Assembly: GCA_029532415.1 (NCBI GenBank)
Contig: JAQOTA010000070.1
Coordinates: forward strand, 1,054,001-1,118,000
Reading direction: 5' to 3'
Source of the DNA: Marasmius tenuissimus
Taxonomy: Eukaryota; Basidiomycota; Agaricomycetes; Agaricales; Marasmiaceae
DNA length: 64,000 bases
A program made the position numbers and the translations under genes. Of this stretch, positions 21,740 through 33,417 are shown piece by piece. How positions within the stretch are numbered: position 1 is the first letter of the stretch; the number at the start of each line of letters is the position of its first letter. Below the pieces are notes generated by a model. It had not been told where the DNA came from and did not search any database. It saw only the letters and a list, made by a program, of their open reading frames with translations.

Positions 21740-22228
21740 CTATCTGATTCCCTCCTTTCCATTACACCCCGTCTCAGAATTATCCACCCTCAAACGTTCG
21801 GGCGCCCGAGGAAAAGCTGACTTCAAGAAAAGTCCATCAGTGTCGGGAAAGGAAAAAAGCAGCAGTAAGCATACCCGGTAACGAAAACCAAGGGCGCAAC
21901 GTGATCTTGAACGATAATCATTTGCTCCACTACGAGGCTCGTCAGTAGCCGGGGTTGCCTCTCTGGTGAAAAATAGAGCCCTCGACAGCGTAGTTCCTTC
22001 CTGGCGGTAGGTATCTGAAGGGTATCGCGTGTTCTTGGTATGCCAGTGGACAAGAGCTTTGGATAAAACGAGTAACATAATCTCAGCTACGACCAAGACA
22101 GATGAAGGAACGACTACATACGATCCGCTGTACTCTCTTGTCTCAACAAGGCGCACAACCCTGCAGCTGGACTCAAGGAGCACGTCGAGCGCGAAGGTAG
22201 GAATTTCGAGGTGTCGTACTGATCGCAA
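21740..22228 (-). CDS. Possible exon(s) of a membrane protein, unassigned
   Basis: A 162-codon minus-strand frame contains one strong hydrophobic helix, SYVVVPSSVLVVAEIMLLVL followed by SKALVHW, in a context resembling the multi-pass membrane family at the left edge of the window. The downstream part looks like intron or noncoding sequence. Upstream (22500-23830) has scattered splice-like signals but no continuous frame. It is low-confidence and may be a remnant. Confidence 0.25.
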   Translation of the reverse strand: MRSVRHLEIPTFALDVLLESSCRVVRLVETREYSGSYVVVPSSVLVVAEIMLLVLSKALVHWHTKNTRYPSDTYRQEGTTLSRALFFTREATPATDEPRSGANDYRSRSRCALGFRYRVCLLLLFSFPDTDGLFLKSAFPRAPERLRVDNSETGCNGKEGIR

Positions 22229-23964
22229 ATATGAGCATGCGAGAAGTGACTCGAGGGAGCAGGAAAGTATACCTCGGCGGAGATGTCTGATGCTAGGTTA
22301 TCGTGACTGAACGAGACTCAAGGGGAGCAAGACCGAATCGTAAAATCGGCGGCCACGAAGGGTTTCTGTATGCGCCGCGGAGAATGGAGGTAGCTTGACG
22401 AGTGCCGGGAGAATAGCATCTGTGGTAGTTTTCTACAACTTTTCCAGCGAGGCTTCTCAGGGGTGATAGCGACGTGAGTACAGTGGAGCTGAAGGTCAGA
22501 CCTGAGGTATGTGTCTTGAAAGTCGGATCAGGTAAAGAAAGCCACCACGTACCTGATGAGGCCAACGACCCAGACCCACCGTACCATCCACCACATCCAA
22601 CGCCATGACTATCGGTAGTTTGTCTGCAGAGACGTATGTTTTAGTATCGCAGAGGTCATCGATCAAATCAGCAACATACCCTAGCCCGGGATCCGTTGTT
22701 CCACCACTCCACTTCTCCAAAACCCTGCTCGCAATCTGGCGCCTGCGTCATATCTCCCCCATCCGACTCCATGACGTAGGCGACGGGAGACTACGACGCC
22801 CCATCGACATTTTGACGGATGAGAGGTATGGTAAGCATACCTGTAAAAGCTGTTAGCTGCTGTAGACAGAGATGAGAAAACGACCACGTACCATTCCCAA
22901 AAACCACGATGCACAACCAGCCATAGACCTTCTTTCCCCTCAAGGCATCTTTAGCCGCCACATGTTGGTGAGCCTAGGAGGAGACTTGATTCTCAGGGTT
23001 TCGCTGGACGAGATGTCGCTAACCTGACCGTGACTGTGAGCAGCTGAAAGGTGGCCGGCAGTCGTGGAAACACAGACTTCGTCCAATTTCATTGGAGAAA
23101 CATCCTTTCTGGTACGATGATGAGGGTGAAGGAAGGTAAGGGGCGATGTCAAAAACGTTCCGGTCCATTCGGTAGTGGCTTCTCAGATATCATGCTCGCC
23201 GGAGGAAGCGTTCGCTCCAACAGTGCTGATCTGGATCCTATAGAGGTGTCTGGAAGATGAAGAATCTCTTCGCAACTATTTGGAACCAATTCGGTAAATG
23301 AGAAACCTAATGTCGGTCCTGTAAAGAGAAAAACAGTCTGAGTTGATGCGTCCAAAGGGAAAATATGACCACGTACGATTCCCAAAAACTTCCGTACAAA
23401 CGGGGCTTGACCGTATACCACTATTAACGTTCCAGCATCGAGACCTCTTGCGGCGCCGTCTGTCACGTTTTGATTGTAAATTTTTGAGCAGCAGAAGGGT
23501 AACTGGTGGTAGAAAAACCAACCTCATCCCGTAATTTGGTGAGCGTACCTCTCGTGAACGAAAAAAAAAATCGCTCCCAACGCCCCAGGAAGGGTAAGAG
23601 AGGGCAATAGCCGACTACATCGGAAGATCATGAATAAAAGACAGAGAGAGAGACGACCATTTTCGGTGGGATGGATTCAGAAGGATGAGATGGTGGTTTG
23701 TGACCAAGTCGACACACCGACGGAATCGACCCTCAGCTAATTGAGATAAGATCGGTAATCTAATCATACCAAGTCCGGGCCGGGGATAGCCCGTACCTCG
23801 CTCTAACGCCACAATCCCTACGAGTCGATTTGACTATCTCAGGTTTTCATGCTCTAATGAGATCAACGAGGACGGATATACACTATGTCTACTTACCCAA
23901 GACTGTTACCTCACGCTAGTGTGCCATCCGCTCCGCAATCACCATCCACACTCGCAAAAGAAGG
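22229..23964 (-). other. Degenerate coding-like stretch with recurring GTACGTGG splice-donor words
   Basis: On the minus strand, three short frames end at near-identical donor-like words: a TTTTTGGGAATCGTACGTGG block near 23380, a TTTTTGGGAATGGTACGTGG block near 22890, and a CAGGTACGTGGTGG block near 22555. Each is followed by a pyrimidine-rich tract and an acceptor-like CAG. Protein fragments such as VVYGQAPFVRKFLG and DKLPIVMALDVVDGTVGLG are not recognised. It may be a multi-exon gene I cannot reconstruct, or a decayed repeat of an exon-intron unit. Confidence 0.25.
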
Positions 23965-24055
23965 GTTCACACAAATTCTCGAGGTTGACGATGGACGCCG
24001 CTTGAGCTGCAGTGACACCAGCGATGAGAGTGACGAGCACGGGTGTGAATTGTAT
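23965..24055 (-). pseudogene. Relic first exon of the small secreted protein family
   Basis: The minus strand translates as a degenerate signal-peptide exon (IQFTPVLVTLIAGVTAAQA, then ASIVNLE) closely matching the N-termini encoded at 25274 and 29482. The initiator is ATA instead of ATG, and the cysteine-containing part is missing. Sequence beyond it (24056-24400) matches the promoter region of the 24816-25274 gene, so a whole gene copy was duplicated and then decayed. Confidence 0.7.
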
Positions 24056-24815
24056 CGTGAGAGACGACTATCCCATTCCTACGAGCCAAAGCTTGCCGGG
24101 GACTGGGCGAAACGCTGACAATTCATGTCACATGTATCGTCAGCCACAGCATTATTGTCATCGCGCTCCGGCGGAGACCGATTCAGGGCAACATTCTATT
24201 CACCGTCGCATGACTCGATCTTTCTACCCTTCTATCCAATCAGTTTGGTTTCGATGCTCACGTTTTCATACTAATCTTGTAGTGAGGGGGATCCTGGTGT
24301 TCTCAGGGTGTGGCGGACACTCAGCGCAGTTATAGGCTATCTCCCACGAACTTGTATTTCAGCTTTGACCTTATGCATCGATGGGCGCAGCCCACATCTT
24401 ACCAGTGACCGGTCGTTAGTCTATTATACCTTGTTCCCTCGACAACAGTGCATATGTAGTCTGTACTAAGCCGAAAGCGGTCATCCAGCCACATAAGCCT
24501 GACCCAAGTTTCAACGCCCGAGAGTTTCATCTCACGCCTTCGGAGAAAGCCGAGAAGAGGCCACAACATCGGTCTTTAGTTTCAAGCGTTTTCACGAGAG
24601 GTTATTGACGGGATCAGTAGCAGTCGTCCAGTCCTAAGCAGTCGTCCACAATTCCCTTCTGATTACTGGTAACCAAGGCCCCTCACAGGCTCTACTGAAA
24701 AGGATACACAATATTGGGATTTTCTGTATACAAATAGTTTACAAATCGACGCTCGGAAGATACTACAGGCTCTGGCTATATTGAAACACTGGTAAACAAC
24801 CCTACTACTGGCACT
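24056..24815. other. Relic promoter copy and spacer
   Basis: From 24100 to 24400 the sequence is alignable with 25440-25790 (shared GGGCGAAACGC, ATCGTCAGCCACAG-like, TGACTCGATCTTTCT-like and CTCAGGGTGTGGCG blocks), which lies upstream of the intact secreted protein gene. The rest is unassigned 3' flank. Confidence 0.5.
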
Positions 24816-25274
24816 TCAAGCTTCCGTGTTTTCCTCGGCGGCGGCAGCATTTTCTTCTGCCAGCTTGAAATTGCTGCAAGATTGCTCCGTCCCGACTCTC
24901 ACACCCCTCGGGATGTTGTTAATGTTGTAGTTAAACCTGAACGTCGTAAGTAAGCACAAGAGGAGGACCACGTTCAACACGACGTGAACACACCAGATGT
25001 AATGCCCCTGCTGGCGGTTCCCGTAGTTAATCCTGATGCGCCTGCACTAATAGGTAGATAGTTAATCATCGAGTACGGGGGAAGAGGCGACAGCTGCTAC
25101 ACTCACAGGGACCTCAAGGTTGCATGCATCGGCACCACCGTCAGGAGGACAGTTGTACAAGTTGGCAGGCTCGCTTGGGACGGCGATGCGACGTTCGAGG
25201 TTGACGGTGGACGCTGCTTGAACTGCAGTGACCCCAGCGACAACGACAGCGAGGAGAGTAGCTTTGAACTGCAT
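24816..25274 (-). CDS. Small secreted cysteine-containing protein, copy 1
   Basis: Three exons on the minus strand give about 113 residues. Exon 1 is 25274-25107; the second starts after a TATTAG acceptor (CRRIRINYG) and ends at W in HYIW; the third ends at TGA 24816. The protein begins with a hydrophobic signal peptide (MQFKATLLAVVVAGVTAVQA) and a dibasic LERR site like those cut by Kex2 proteases. The mature part has four cysteines (NCPPDGGADACNLE, C in the RIRINYG exon, EQSC). The C-terminal tail, rich in A and E, is absent from copy 2. A TATAAAA box lies at about 25345-25351. It is secreted by prediction and its function is unknown. Size and cysteines would fit an effector-like or surface protein, which is inference only. 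Confidence 0.7.
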
Positions 25275-28200
25275 GATGAGAGTCGACTTGTGGTTATGAA
25301 GCTCAAGTGTGAGTTGAGGTAACTTGAGCTCGTTTCTGGTCTGCTTTTATAGACTTTCAGAGAGATATTTGCAAGAGTTTGCCACTAAGAACGGAGCTTT
25401 CTCCCCCCCACTCCTACGAGTCAGAGTAACCGTGCTGTACTTGGGCGAAACGCGCACGATTTCATAAATCATCAGCCACAGGAGACCTGTGATGCGCTAA
25501 GCAATACTATCTGGCGCTCTGACGAGACTGATGTAGGGTAACGATGTGCGTTGAATTCACCCGGGTAAATTGGCTCCCCTTCCTCGTGGCTCGATCTTTC
25601 TTCCTCCTGTCGAGGCTGCTTTCAGTTGATATTAATTTTGATGCTCTCATATTAATTTCGGTATAGTGCGGGGGGTCGTGGTGCTCTCGGGGTGTGGCGA
25701 ATATTCAGTCTAGTTTAAAGGCTATCTACTGCGTTCTCAGTTCAACTTTGACCTCATACGCAGATGGGCGCTCCCTATCTCGCCAGAGAACGGTCGTAAA
25801 CTCGATTTATATGTTTCTCTATCCATCCTTTAAGTTTGACACGTTTGTATCACGTCCATATCACGTTTAAAGGATTTTGACAATTGCGGAGTCAAAAGGG
25901 CACGCTTCTTGGAGAAAGCCAAGGAAGAGGAGACTCCATCATCATCGGTCTCCACTTGGTTCTAGCTTGACGGCTGAACAGGGCCCCCTCAACCCCGCTT
26001 TACCGGCGGTAAGCAACTTTGTATGAAGGCATCAAAACTGAAGCAAGCCGCGACCTCGATTATAATCAATTGCGCCACAAGTGAAGTCTTCCACGCGAAG
26101 CGCGATTTTCACGGTGTGTGGCTATTCATGGCGTCGACTGACGAGAACGTTCCATTGAGGTCGGTTCTTCCCATTTCCCGAGTATATTGGACGTAGCATC
26201 GGTCCATTTCTGGCCCAACAAGTCGTGTTCCGCCTTTTGTTCTCGCAAGATTTACAATGCACGACTGGTGGGATCTTCTTTTCAAATACTTTACTGAAGG
26301 TGAAAGTCGACTTGGTTTGAGGAGCTCAAGTTGAGTTGGGGGATCTGAGGATCTTTCCTGGACCACTTTATAGACTCTGAGGAGGGGTATTTGCAGAGGT
26401 TTGCCGCACATTACAGAAGTGATGACTAGGTTATGGACAAATCGGTGCGCGTTGGACTCGTTCACAGTCTCATGAATCATCAGCCACCAAGGACTCACAG
26501 GCCTGACCAGACAAATTGGGGTAGCCTCTTGCGCTTCATCAGAACTCCCGCCTTCAATGAGGGTTCTTGCCGCCTGTCGCCCATTTGCTCCCAACTGATT
26601 GCAACGATGCTCTCAGACTAGGTCGTTCTATGTTTCTCCACCTTTTCTTCTAAGTCTACTCGCTGTCATGTCCGTTAAAGGTGGTTTATGCTTGCAAAGG
26701 GCGAAGTAGAGGAGGCCTTGGCTCTCCGGTATCTGATGGTAAGTACGTTCCCTACCCACGAGTCTGCACAACGGCGAATTTGAATTGGCCGACATAGAGG
26801 CTATATGGTTATCATGCCCGTACTAATTGCGAGTGGGAGTTTCTCGGTTACAAAAGAGGGACACCATTCAGTTAAAACAAAATCGTTAATGTCCAACTAG
26901 GAAAGTAGGAAACAAAGGCTCTTGAAGCGGTGGGCGGTGAATGACGAGCTATACTTACAGCTCGCCGCTCATGGGGAGCTCGGGGCGGAGGGAAGCCCTG
27001 AAGCGAATAAGAAGTTCACCCGCCAGCCACGGGTGAAGTATTTAATCCCGAAGCTGACGTTTAAAATCACAGCCGCTGATCAAGTCCTAATCAAGAGCTG
27101 AACGGCTTAGGACCCCCAAGCGTTGCTGTTAAATGGGCGTCAACTTCGACTTCTCCCGTCAGGGAACTGAACGAGGGGCCGGCCTACACGGAAGTGCTCC
27201 CAATGAGGGGCTACATACTTGACTCTGAAGTCTCTTCGTTTGTGAAGTTGTACCATCGTGGGATCTGACCAGGAGGAGAAGTCGCAGAAACTGGTTGCTC
27301 ACAGATCGAAGGACATGTTACTTGGAATATAGAGTTTTGGCTTATGGCACTCGACAGCCGCATGGAGGGGGGATATGGTGCGGAGGCCGAAGCTTCGTAT
27401 GAAACGGAAATGAAAACAACCGGTGAATGAAGAATGTGTACAGTGAGATGGAAGTGTAGAGTATCTCAAGTTCTCAACCTTCCGATCATCCCGCATCGTA
27501 ATGTCCAATCCAGCCGTTCCTTTGTCACCATTACTTAGCGCACTCAGATCCTATTTCTATGAATGTATCTGCTGCTGGTCCTGTATACCCTTGATTGGAC
27601 ATCCTGTAGGTCAGGTCAGGTCACGGGTATCTTTGCATGTTCCGATAACGAGATCAATATTCAAACGTTTCATAGAGAGAGGAAGCTCTTGAGGTCAGAG
27701 GCATTTAATTGACAATCGAAGTACAAGTGATTCTTCGAAATAAGTGATGAAGCTCACGTATTGGTTGCATCGAAGCGGCGGTGCATTGGATTTTGAGGTG
27801 GAGGGGTATAACGAGGTTGAGCCAGTCTGGGCGAGGCATATTTATATTTGGATTAGGTGTAGAAAGCAGCCCGCGCTGTCTACCACTAAGCAGTCTTCAT
27901 TTGAGAATGTTTACCCGTCGAACGTCATGACCGTCGGCCTCAGGGTCTTAACAAACAAAAACTGGTCTTCAAGGACGGAACAGGGAACGTTGGGAATCGA
28001 AATGGTGGTGGTTGTGATTCAATGACACCGCGACGCTCAGCAGATGAATCACGTTGTTGGAACCCCTTCTCCGCGCTATTCTATTGGCTATGAGGACTAG
28101 GAGTCGAAGATGGAGATCTTTGAGCAACATATCAATCATCACCGCCTGGTGACGTGGTATCTACCAACTAGGAGACTCGAGTTTGACTCTTGAAAACGAG

Positions 28201-29072
28201 AGGAGGATAGCTGGCGATAATGGGAGCGATGATTGTCGCGGACAATCAAGCATCACCCGATATATCGGGTTCCGACTCCCGGGGGATCCTGGCCTTCTCG
28301 GGATTTCCCGAGCGGGGTTCAGCGGAGCTCTAAGGAAGTCTATAGGCTATTTCTCGTGTAGTTCAACTTCCAACGTATGCTTGTGCACAGTAGCTCACTT
28401 GATTGGCGCACCCGATCCTATCTATTAGTTTGTCGCAGGATTGACTAGCGATAGTGGCTTCGGCTCTAGTCAAACCCTCGCCGTTGACATCCTTTATTCC
28501 CCTGACGTTGTATCTTCGCTTCTGTGAGAGATCTAAAGATCAGGGCTCCGTCGAATGATGACCTTGCACTACATCAGATATTCAAACAAGAGCTGAGTTG
28601 GGTCTTCGAGAACCATATCTAATCAAGCACGCGTCCTGTTCACATTGAGTGAGTCTCAATGTTTCGAAATAGATGATTAATAAACGCATTCGACGAAGAC
28701 TAATCATTTCTAATATTAGCTCGCGTTCCTCTCTGAATCAAGCTATACGCCATCGTCTCAGCCTCGTTCAGGCTCAGCGTACATGGCACTACCCAGTTCC
28801 GTTGTATGTTCCGGATCCGTCACTCCCAAGATTGAGGTGACATGAGCGACTGGAAATGGACAAAGATGGAGATACATATCCGCGATCTTAGCTTCTACTC
28901 ACATTCCGTATCGCTAATAGAGTCCGGCCCTCACTCTAGAGTGACTTTCTCGAACAATGCTAAATCATTATTGAATAAGATTACAGACTCAAAAAGCACA
29001 GTTTACTAGTATCTTGCTTCACTTCGGAACTCTTTAGCTGTTCCCTCTCGGTTCACGAGGGTCCGAAGAGAG
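25275..29072. other. Promoter region plus relic promoter copies without genes
   Basis: The stretch 25275-25800 is the promoter of copy 1. A second promoter-like copy lies at about 26290-26620 (CTTTATAGACTCTGAGG, GTTTGCC, ATGAATCATCAGCCACCA blocks), followed by no coding exon. A third lies at about 28190-28430 (GGGGGATCCTGGCCTTCTCG and TATAGGCTATTTC blocks). Between them (26640-28170 and 28440-29070) I see only short overlapping frames and nothing recognisable. Confidence 0.45.
25345..25351 (-). promoter_or_regulatory. TATA box of small secreted protein copy 1
   Basis: TATAAAA on the minus strand about 70 bp upstream of the ATG at 25274. A related TTATAG word sits at the same distance in copy 2 and in the relic promoter at about 26367-26373. 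Confidence 0.5.
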
Positions 29073-29482
29073 TTAATAGTCGGTGCACCCCTGCTCCGTG
29101 CTGACCTGAACGCCAGTCGGAATGTTACCAATGTCATAGTTGTACCTAGTCAAAATCTCGTGAGCAAGAGGACATTCAACCTATGTTATGACTCCTAACC
29201 AGATGTAATGACCGTTTTGTGTGCTTCCGTAGTTGACTCGGATGCGCTGTGGTGAGCACTGAACATCGAGGTTAGTTATCAGTATCAAGAAGAGAGAAGA
29301 AAACAAAAAGGACTTACTCCTTGCTCGAGGTTACAAGCATCAGCACCACCGCCAGGAGGGCAGTTGATCAGGTTGGCGGGGTTGCCTTGGTCGGTAATGC
29401 GACGTTCAAGGTTGGTGGTAGACGCAGCGTGAACAGCGACGATACCAGTGATGAGAGCGACAAGAGTGGCTTTAAATTGCAT
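29073..29482 (-). CDS. Small secreted cysteine-containing protein, copy 2
   Basis: Three exons on the minus strand encode about 98 residues. Exon 1 is 29482-29318 with a GTAAGT donor. Exon 2 begins CSPQRIRVNYGS and ends HYIW. Exon 3 gives YNYDIGNIPTGVQVSTEQGC and stops at TAA 29073. Signal peptide MQFKATLVALITGIVAVHA, then a dibasic LERR site, then four cysteines in the same positions as copy 1. Intron phases are identical to copy 1, confirming common descent. Exon identity is higher than flank identity. No known domain is recognised. The product is predicted to be processed and secreted. Confidence 0.7.
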
Positions 29483-30849
29483 GGTGGTGATATCGAGGAG
29501 AACTTGACTTTGACAGAGAGCTCTAGTTGAGTAGAGGGGATGAGGATCGTATGCTGGTTCTCGACCAGTTCTTATAGTTTCTGAGGACTTGTTTGAAGGG
29601 GTTTGTATCCTTCAGGACGGCTGCTTTGGCTACGAATATGGGAGAGATGCTCCACACAAAACGTTGTGTTGGCCTGGTGAAGCACTGTAAACAGCACATA
29701 ATCTATCAGTAACAGCATAGTGCTTCCGATGCTTTTTCGTCTAGATAAAGAAAGAATGAGGTGGTCGTGACGCATCTCCGGATGATTCCACGGCTCGTCA
29801 TCTTGCCAACTTCCCCGTTACCTCGACTGAGCGACGAGTGCTGTGACTGACATCAGAGAACATCGTATCAATTGAAGCAGAGAGGTTTTTTTGTCGACCG
29901 CAGCAGATTGAACTTGCAAGCAATCGCTCTGTAGTCTCGGGACTACAGCATGGTGTGACTACGGCTGTATATTCGCGAAGTCCACGGTCCTTCACGTGAA
30001 AGCGCTCATAAGCGCTCGGCATTCAAATTCACAATTTTGCTTTTTCGAGTACATCCCTTCCGGTCGCTGTCATATTGCGACGCGCTCGACTATTTTCTAG
30101 CAAGTGGACAGTGAGAGCGGAATGGCTTATATCATGAAGTGTTGCGATGTACTTCGAGTTTCGTCGGGATTCGTAGCCACTTGTATCCAAGTAAATCAAA
30201 CTAGTATCTATTAGGTGAACTATAGATAGAATTAACACCATGCCGAGGATGGACTGTCGCAACTAAAAACGTGATACCTATAGATGCTCCACAAGCGTAG
30301 GCGGGAGCTCCTCACTTGAGCGATCAAGACACATACATGACTGGGTTACGAGAGTTTACCATCGGCCCAACATCAGCCAACACGATCGTGAAACGATGGT
30401 TGCAGCCCAGCATCACCTCAGGTGCTCAGGACTGCAGGACTACAGGTAATGAGATTGATGAGAAACTTTAAATCAGCGCTCGGCGTTCAACTTTGCACCC
30501 TGCACTACAACCTAACTCCGCAATTCCTTCCGACGCGTTGTTGTCGTATGATAGCAGCAACGATCTACTGACAAACGAACACTGTGAACGGGATACCTCG
30601 AGTTTCCTCGGGGCTACTAATAAGGTGGCGCATCAAAATAGTTCCCATTAATCAAACTATAATTAGTTGGGATCCTCAACATCATGGACCCTCGCAGACA
30701 AAAACCTGGCATTCTGTATGTAATTGGCATGGGTCAGCATAAGACATGGAAGTCAAAGAATACGAATAACTATACAGTAAGGAGAATGACAGAATCTATA
30801 CGTGCGACAGGTTTCCGTTTCACCGCGGTCCAACTATGCACCTTCGTCG
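29483..30849. other. Promoter of copy 2 and a decayed tandem duplication
   Basis: The stretch 29483-29640 is the promoter of copy 2. From about 29990 to 30240 the sequence resembles 30465-30665: shared AGCGCTCGGCATTCAA, ATCCCTTCCGGTCGCT-like, CTTCGAGTTTCGTCGGG-like and AATCAAACTA words in the same order. This is a direct duplication of roughly 450-480 bp that has diverged. No gene is seen. Confidence 0.4.
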
Positions 30850-32779
30850 TTAGACTTCTGACCGGAGCGGAAATGGGACGACAGTATCGAAGGGAAAGGG
30901 AGAACGTTCGCGGTTAAATGGAAATTGAGCGAACACCACTATTTCCCCTTGCTTCATACCCGTCCACTCCCTCCTCAACACCCTGTATACCCCAGCATCT
31001 CGCTCGTCGACACTGTTCGCCTCCAGCCTCGAAAGCAATATCTCCATTCCGACGATCTCTGCCTCCTCAGGGGAAGGAAGACGTGGTTGGTCTAAGCGGA
31101 TACATATGACAGAATTTCGAAGCCCGGAATTGAGTCCCATGCGAGAGCGGTATGCATGAATCTTGGGGCTCAGATGCTCAGCGTAAACCTCGACGTGTGC
31201 TTGAACCAACGAGTTGTACATCAAAAAGTTATGGTGGCCTATTGGCATGCTCCGTCCGTCTGTGAAACAATCTGAGTATGCGAAAGTTTATTTAGAAATC
31301 TCAAAGCGTACTCTCAGTGGCCTGGGAGAGTCGGGGACACTCTATCTTGTGTTCGTCCTTCCAATCTGCCTTTTGACACGCATGGGAACAGTACATGTTC
31401 ACAGAGCACCCGAGGCAACGCATGTATCGCACGGATGTGTCTTCCTGCGAGAGCCCCCTATTCAAAAGAGGACACTAGGGGGAAGCAGATAAGTACAACC
31501 CCCCTTTGTGATCAACATGGATATCACGAACCTTGCTGTAGCTACACAGCCCCTTCCACTCGAAGACGACGAATCTTCATGAGCTCCTCTCCCTTTCTAA
31601 ACATGTTCGTCCAAGCATCCTCGAAGGTACCCGGCTCATGCTGTGCAATAGACGATTCATGGTTCGAGAATCCCAGGGTACTGCGAATAAATGACCGCAT
31701 AACCGACGAATGCACGAGGAAGACGGAGATCCGCTCCACAACCTTAGCGGCTGCTTCAGTGAATGTCATTGGAACGACGTCACCATGATTTCTATCCATC
31801 TCACTGTACCGATCCTTGCCATAATAAAGGACCTTGAGTAATCCTACGTCAAGAGCGTGTTGAATCATCGCGCAATCGAAGAGAATCTCGTCGAACGCAA
31901 TCAATATGGAGGTAACAATCCCATATGCTTGAAAAGAGACGTCGAAATCATTTTGCTGGCTTTGGAGGGACTTTTTTTGCAGAGAAGGATATTGAGGATC
32001 CGTATCAACGATGTAATCGTACTATTCCGATTGTCTTCCAGATGGAGTGGATTGACTGCTTGAAAGCAACGCCCGGCCATCACGAGAAGCATTACGAACG
32101 TCTTGAACTCGACCATCGCGGATCCGTCCAGTCTATTGAGGTGTTGTATGCGGGCATTCAAATGACCAAGCAAAGTGCGACCGAGCCGTGCGTCTATTGC
32201 GTAGGGGCGAGGGGAATCGGAGTTCAATCGAGGCCTGCGCAATGGAAGATCTGATGCTAAATCAGGACGATCGCAAACTGCGAAGTTGAGAAGTAATAGT
32301 GACCACGAGTCGGTGAGCCAGTGCTCGTTTTCGAGTAGAATGACCCAAATCTGGGAAATCAGAGGCTGGAGATTTGGGGAAACACATTTGATCAATTTTA
32401 GGCTGCTGTGCGGATGATCGAAGAGGGAGGGAATAGCGAGAAGGATCTGTTCGAGTATATCCGTCGATGCAGAAGGCTGAGAGTCGGGTCCTAGGTGTAT
32501 CATGATGTTACGGAGAAAAAAGACGACCCAGCGGCAAAGGTTGGACTCCCACTCCTTGTAAACTTGAACGAGAGTTGACTCAGGACTTGTTTGAGTATGT
32601 AAAGACAGTGCCACAAGAGCCTGACAGGCGGTTTGCATTTTAGGAGCCGGACGAATGACATTGAGAGAAAATGGGGGCTTTCCGAGCTTTCTGAGCTGCT
32701 CAACGGCTTGAGCGGCACTTGGAAATCGTGCTATAGTCTGAAAAAAGTTCTCGGTGTCGTCATTTCGGGTGTGTGGCAT
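30850..32779 (-). pseudogene. MYND zinc-finger family protein, copy 1, with two frameshifts
   Basis: Start ATG 32779, chosen by alignment with copy 2. The protein aligns along its length with the intact neighbour at 33418-35426, but the frame breaks twice. One base is missing in an A7 run (31972-31978 on the plus strand); one base is extra in a G4 run (31550-31553). Between and beyond these points the paralogue frame is conserved. A MYND-type finger follows an intron ending TAG near 31485: C-L-G-C-x5-C-x3-C, then H-x3-C (MRCLGCSVNMYCSHACQKAD). A final 40-nt intron (GTACGC donor) precedes the C-terminal domain ending at 30850. Both breaks are in homopolymers, so sequence error must be excluded. 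Confidence 0.7.
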
Positions 32780-32848
32780 CGTATCTGGGTACTGCAATTT
32801 CTTTAGTTGAAGCACAAGTACGAGGGCACATATGGAAGTTGTAACCAA

Positions 32849-33417
32849 TCACCGTTTGATTTTTGAGGGTCTTAACCAAGCTTCAAGCTTGATTCAGTAG
32901 GCTTGCGCACTTTTCAGGGGGTCATCAATTGGTTGCTTTCCCTAAGTATGAAAAAAAAATGAATACCTTGAAGGCTGGCGTTTCTCGCCGTTGTCACTCA
33001 CTAGAGATGATGACGGTTTGGGTGTGAGAGCATCCTCACCTAATTCGGGACCTGGTAAGGCGCCGGTAATCGCGGACCGCACTTGCGAAGATAAGATACT
33101 GTGGGATCTTATCTCCAATAGACTAAATACAAGAAGCGTGAAAGTGCTTTCACCCTCTTTCGCGTTCTTCCTATCCCAGAACTGCTAGCCCAGCTGGCTT
33201 TCTAATTACACTTCTCCACTTCGAGATCGACAGATCGAAGGGAATCGATCAGTCCCTAAGGTGTTGTCGAAGATCACGTCTTGCGAATTGTACCTCGAGA
33301 GTGCGCGCAAGTAAGTCAGACCATTGGTGGATGAGGTGATACTACCAGAGTTGACTGCGAGACCGCACATAGATAAGGCTACCAATTACGGTCATGAGAC
33401 CTGTGGTCAATCCAGTA
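32849..33417. other. Intergenic stretch between the two MYND genes
   Basis: This is the promoter side of copy 1. A short plus-strand frame (32991-33188) has no recognisable content. There is an A8 run near 32952 and nothing else notable. Confidence 0.4.

Noticed and set aside
26109..26594. 162-codon minus-strand frame
   Set aside because: It lies over a relic promoter of the secreted protein family, which explains its sequence; no protein-like motif.
26940..27070. GC-rich hairpin-like segment considered as an RNA gene
   Set aside because: No tRNA, 5S or spliceosomal RNA signature could be recognised; the stem around AGCTCGCCGCTCATGGGGAG is weak.
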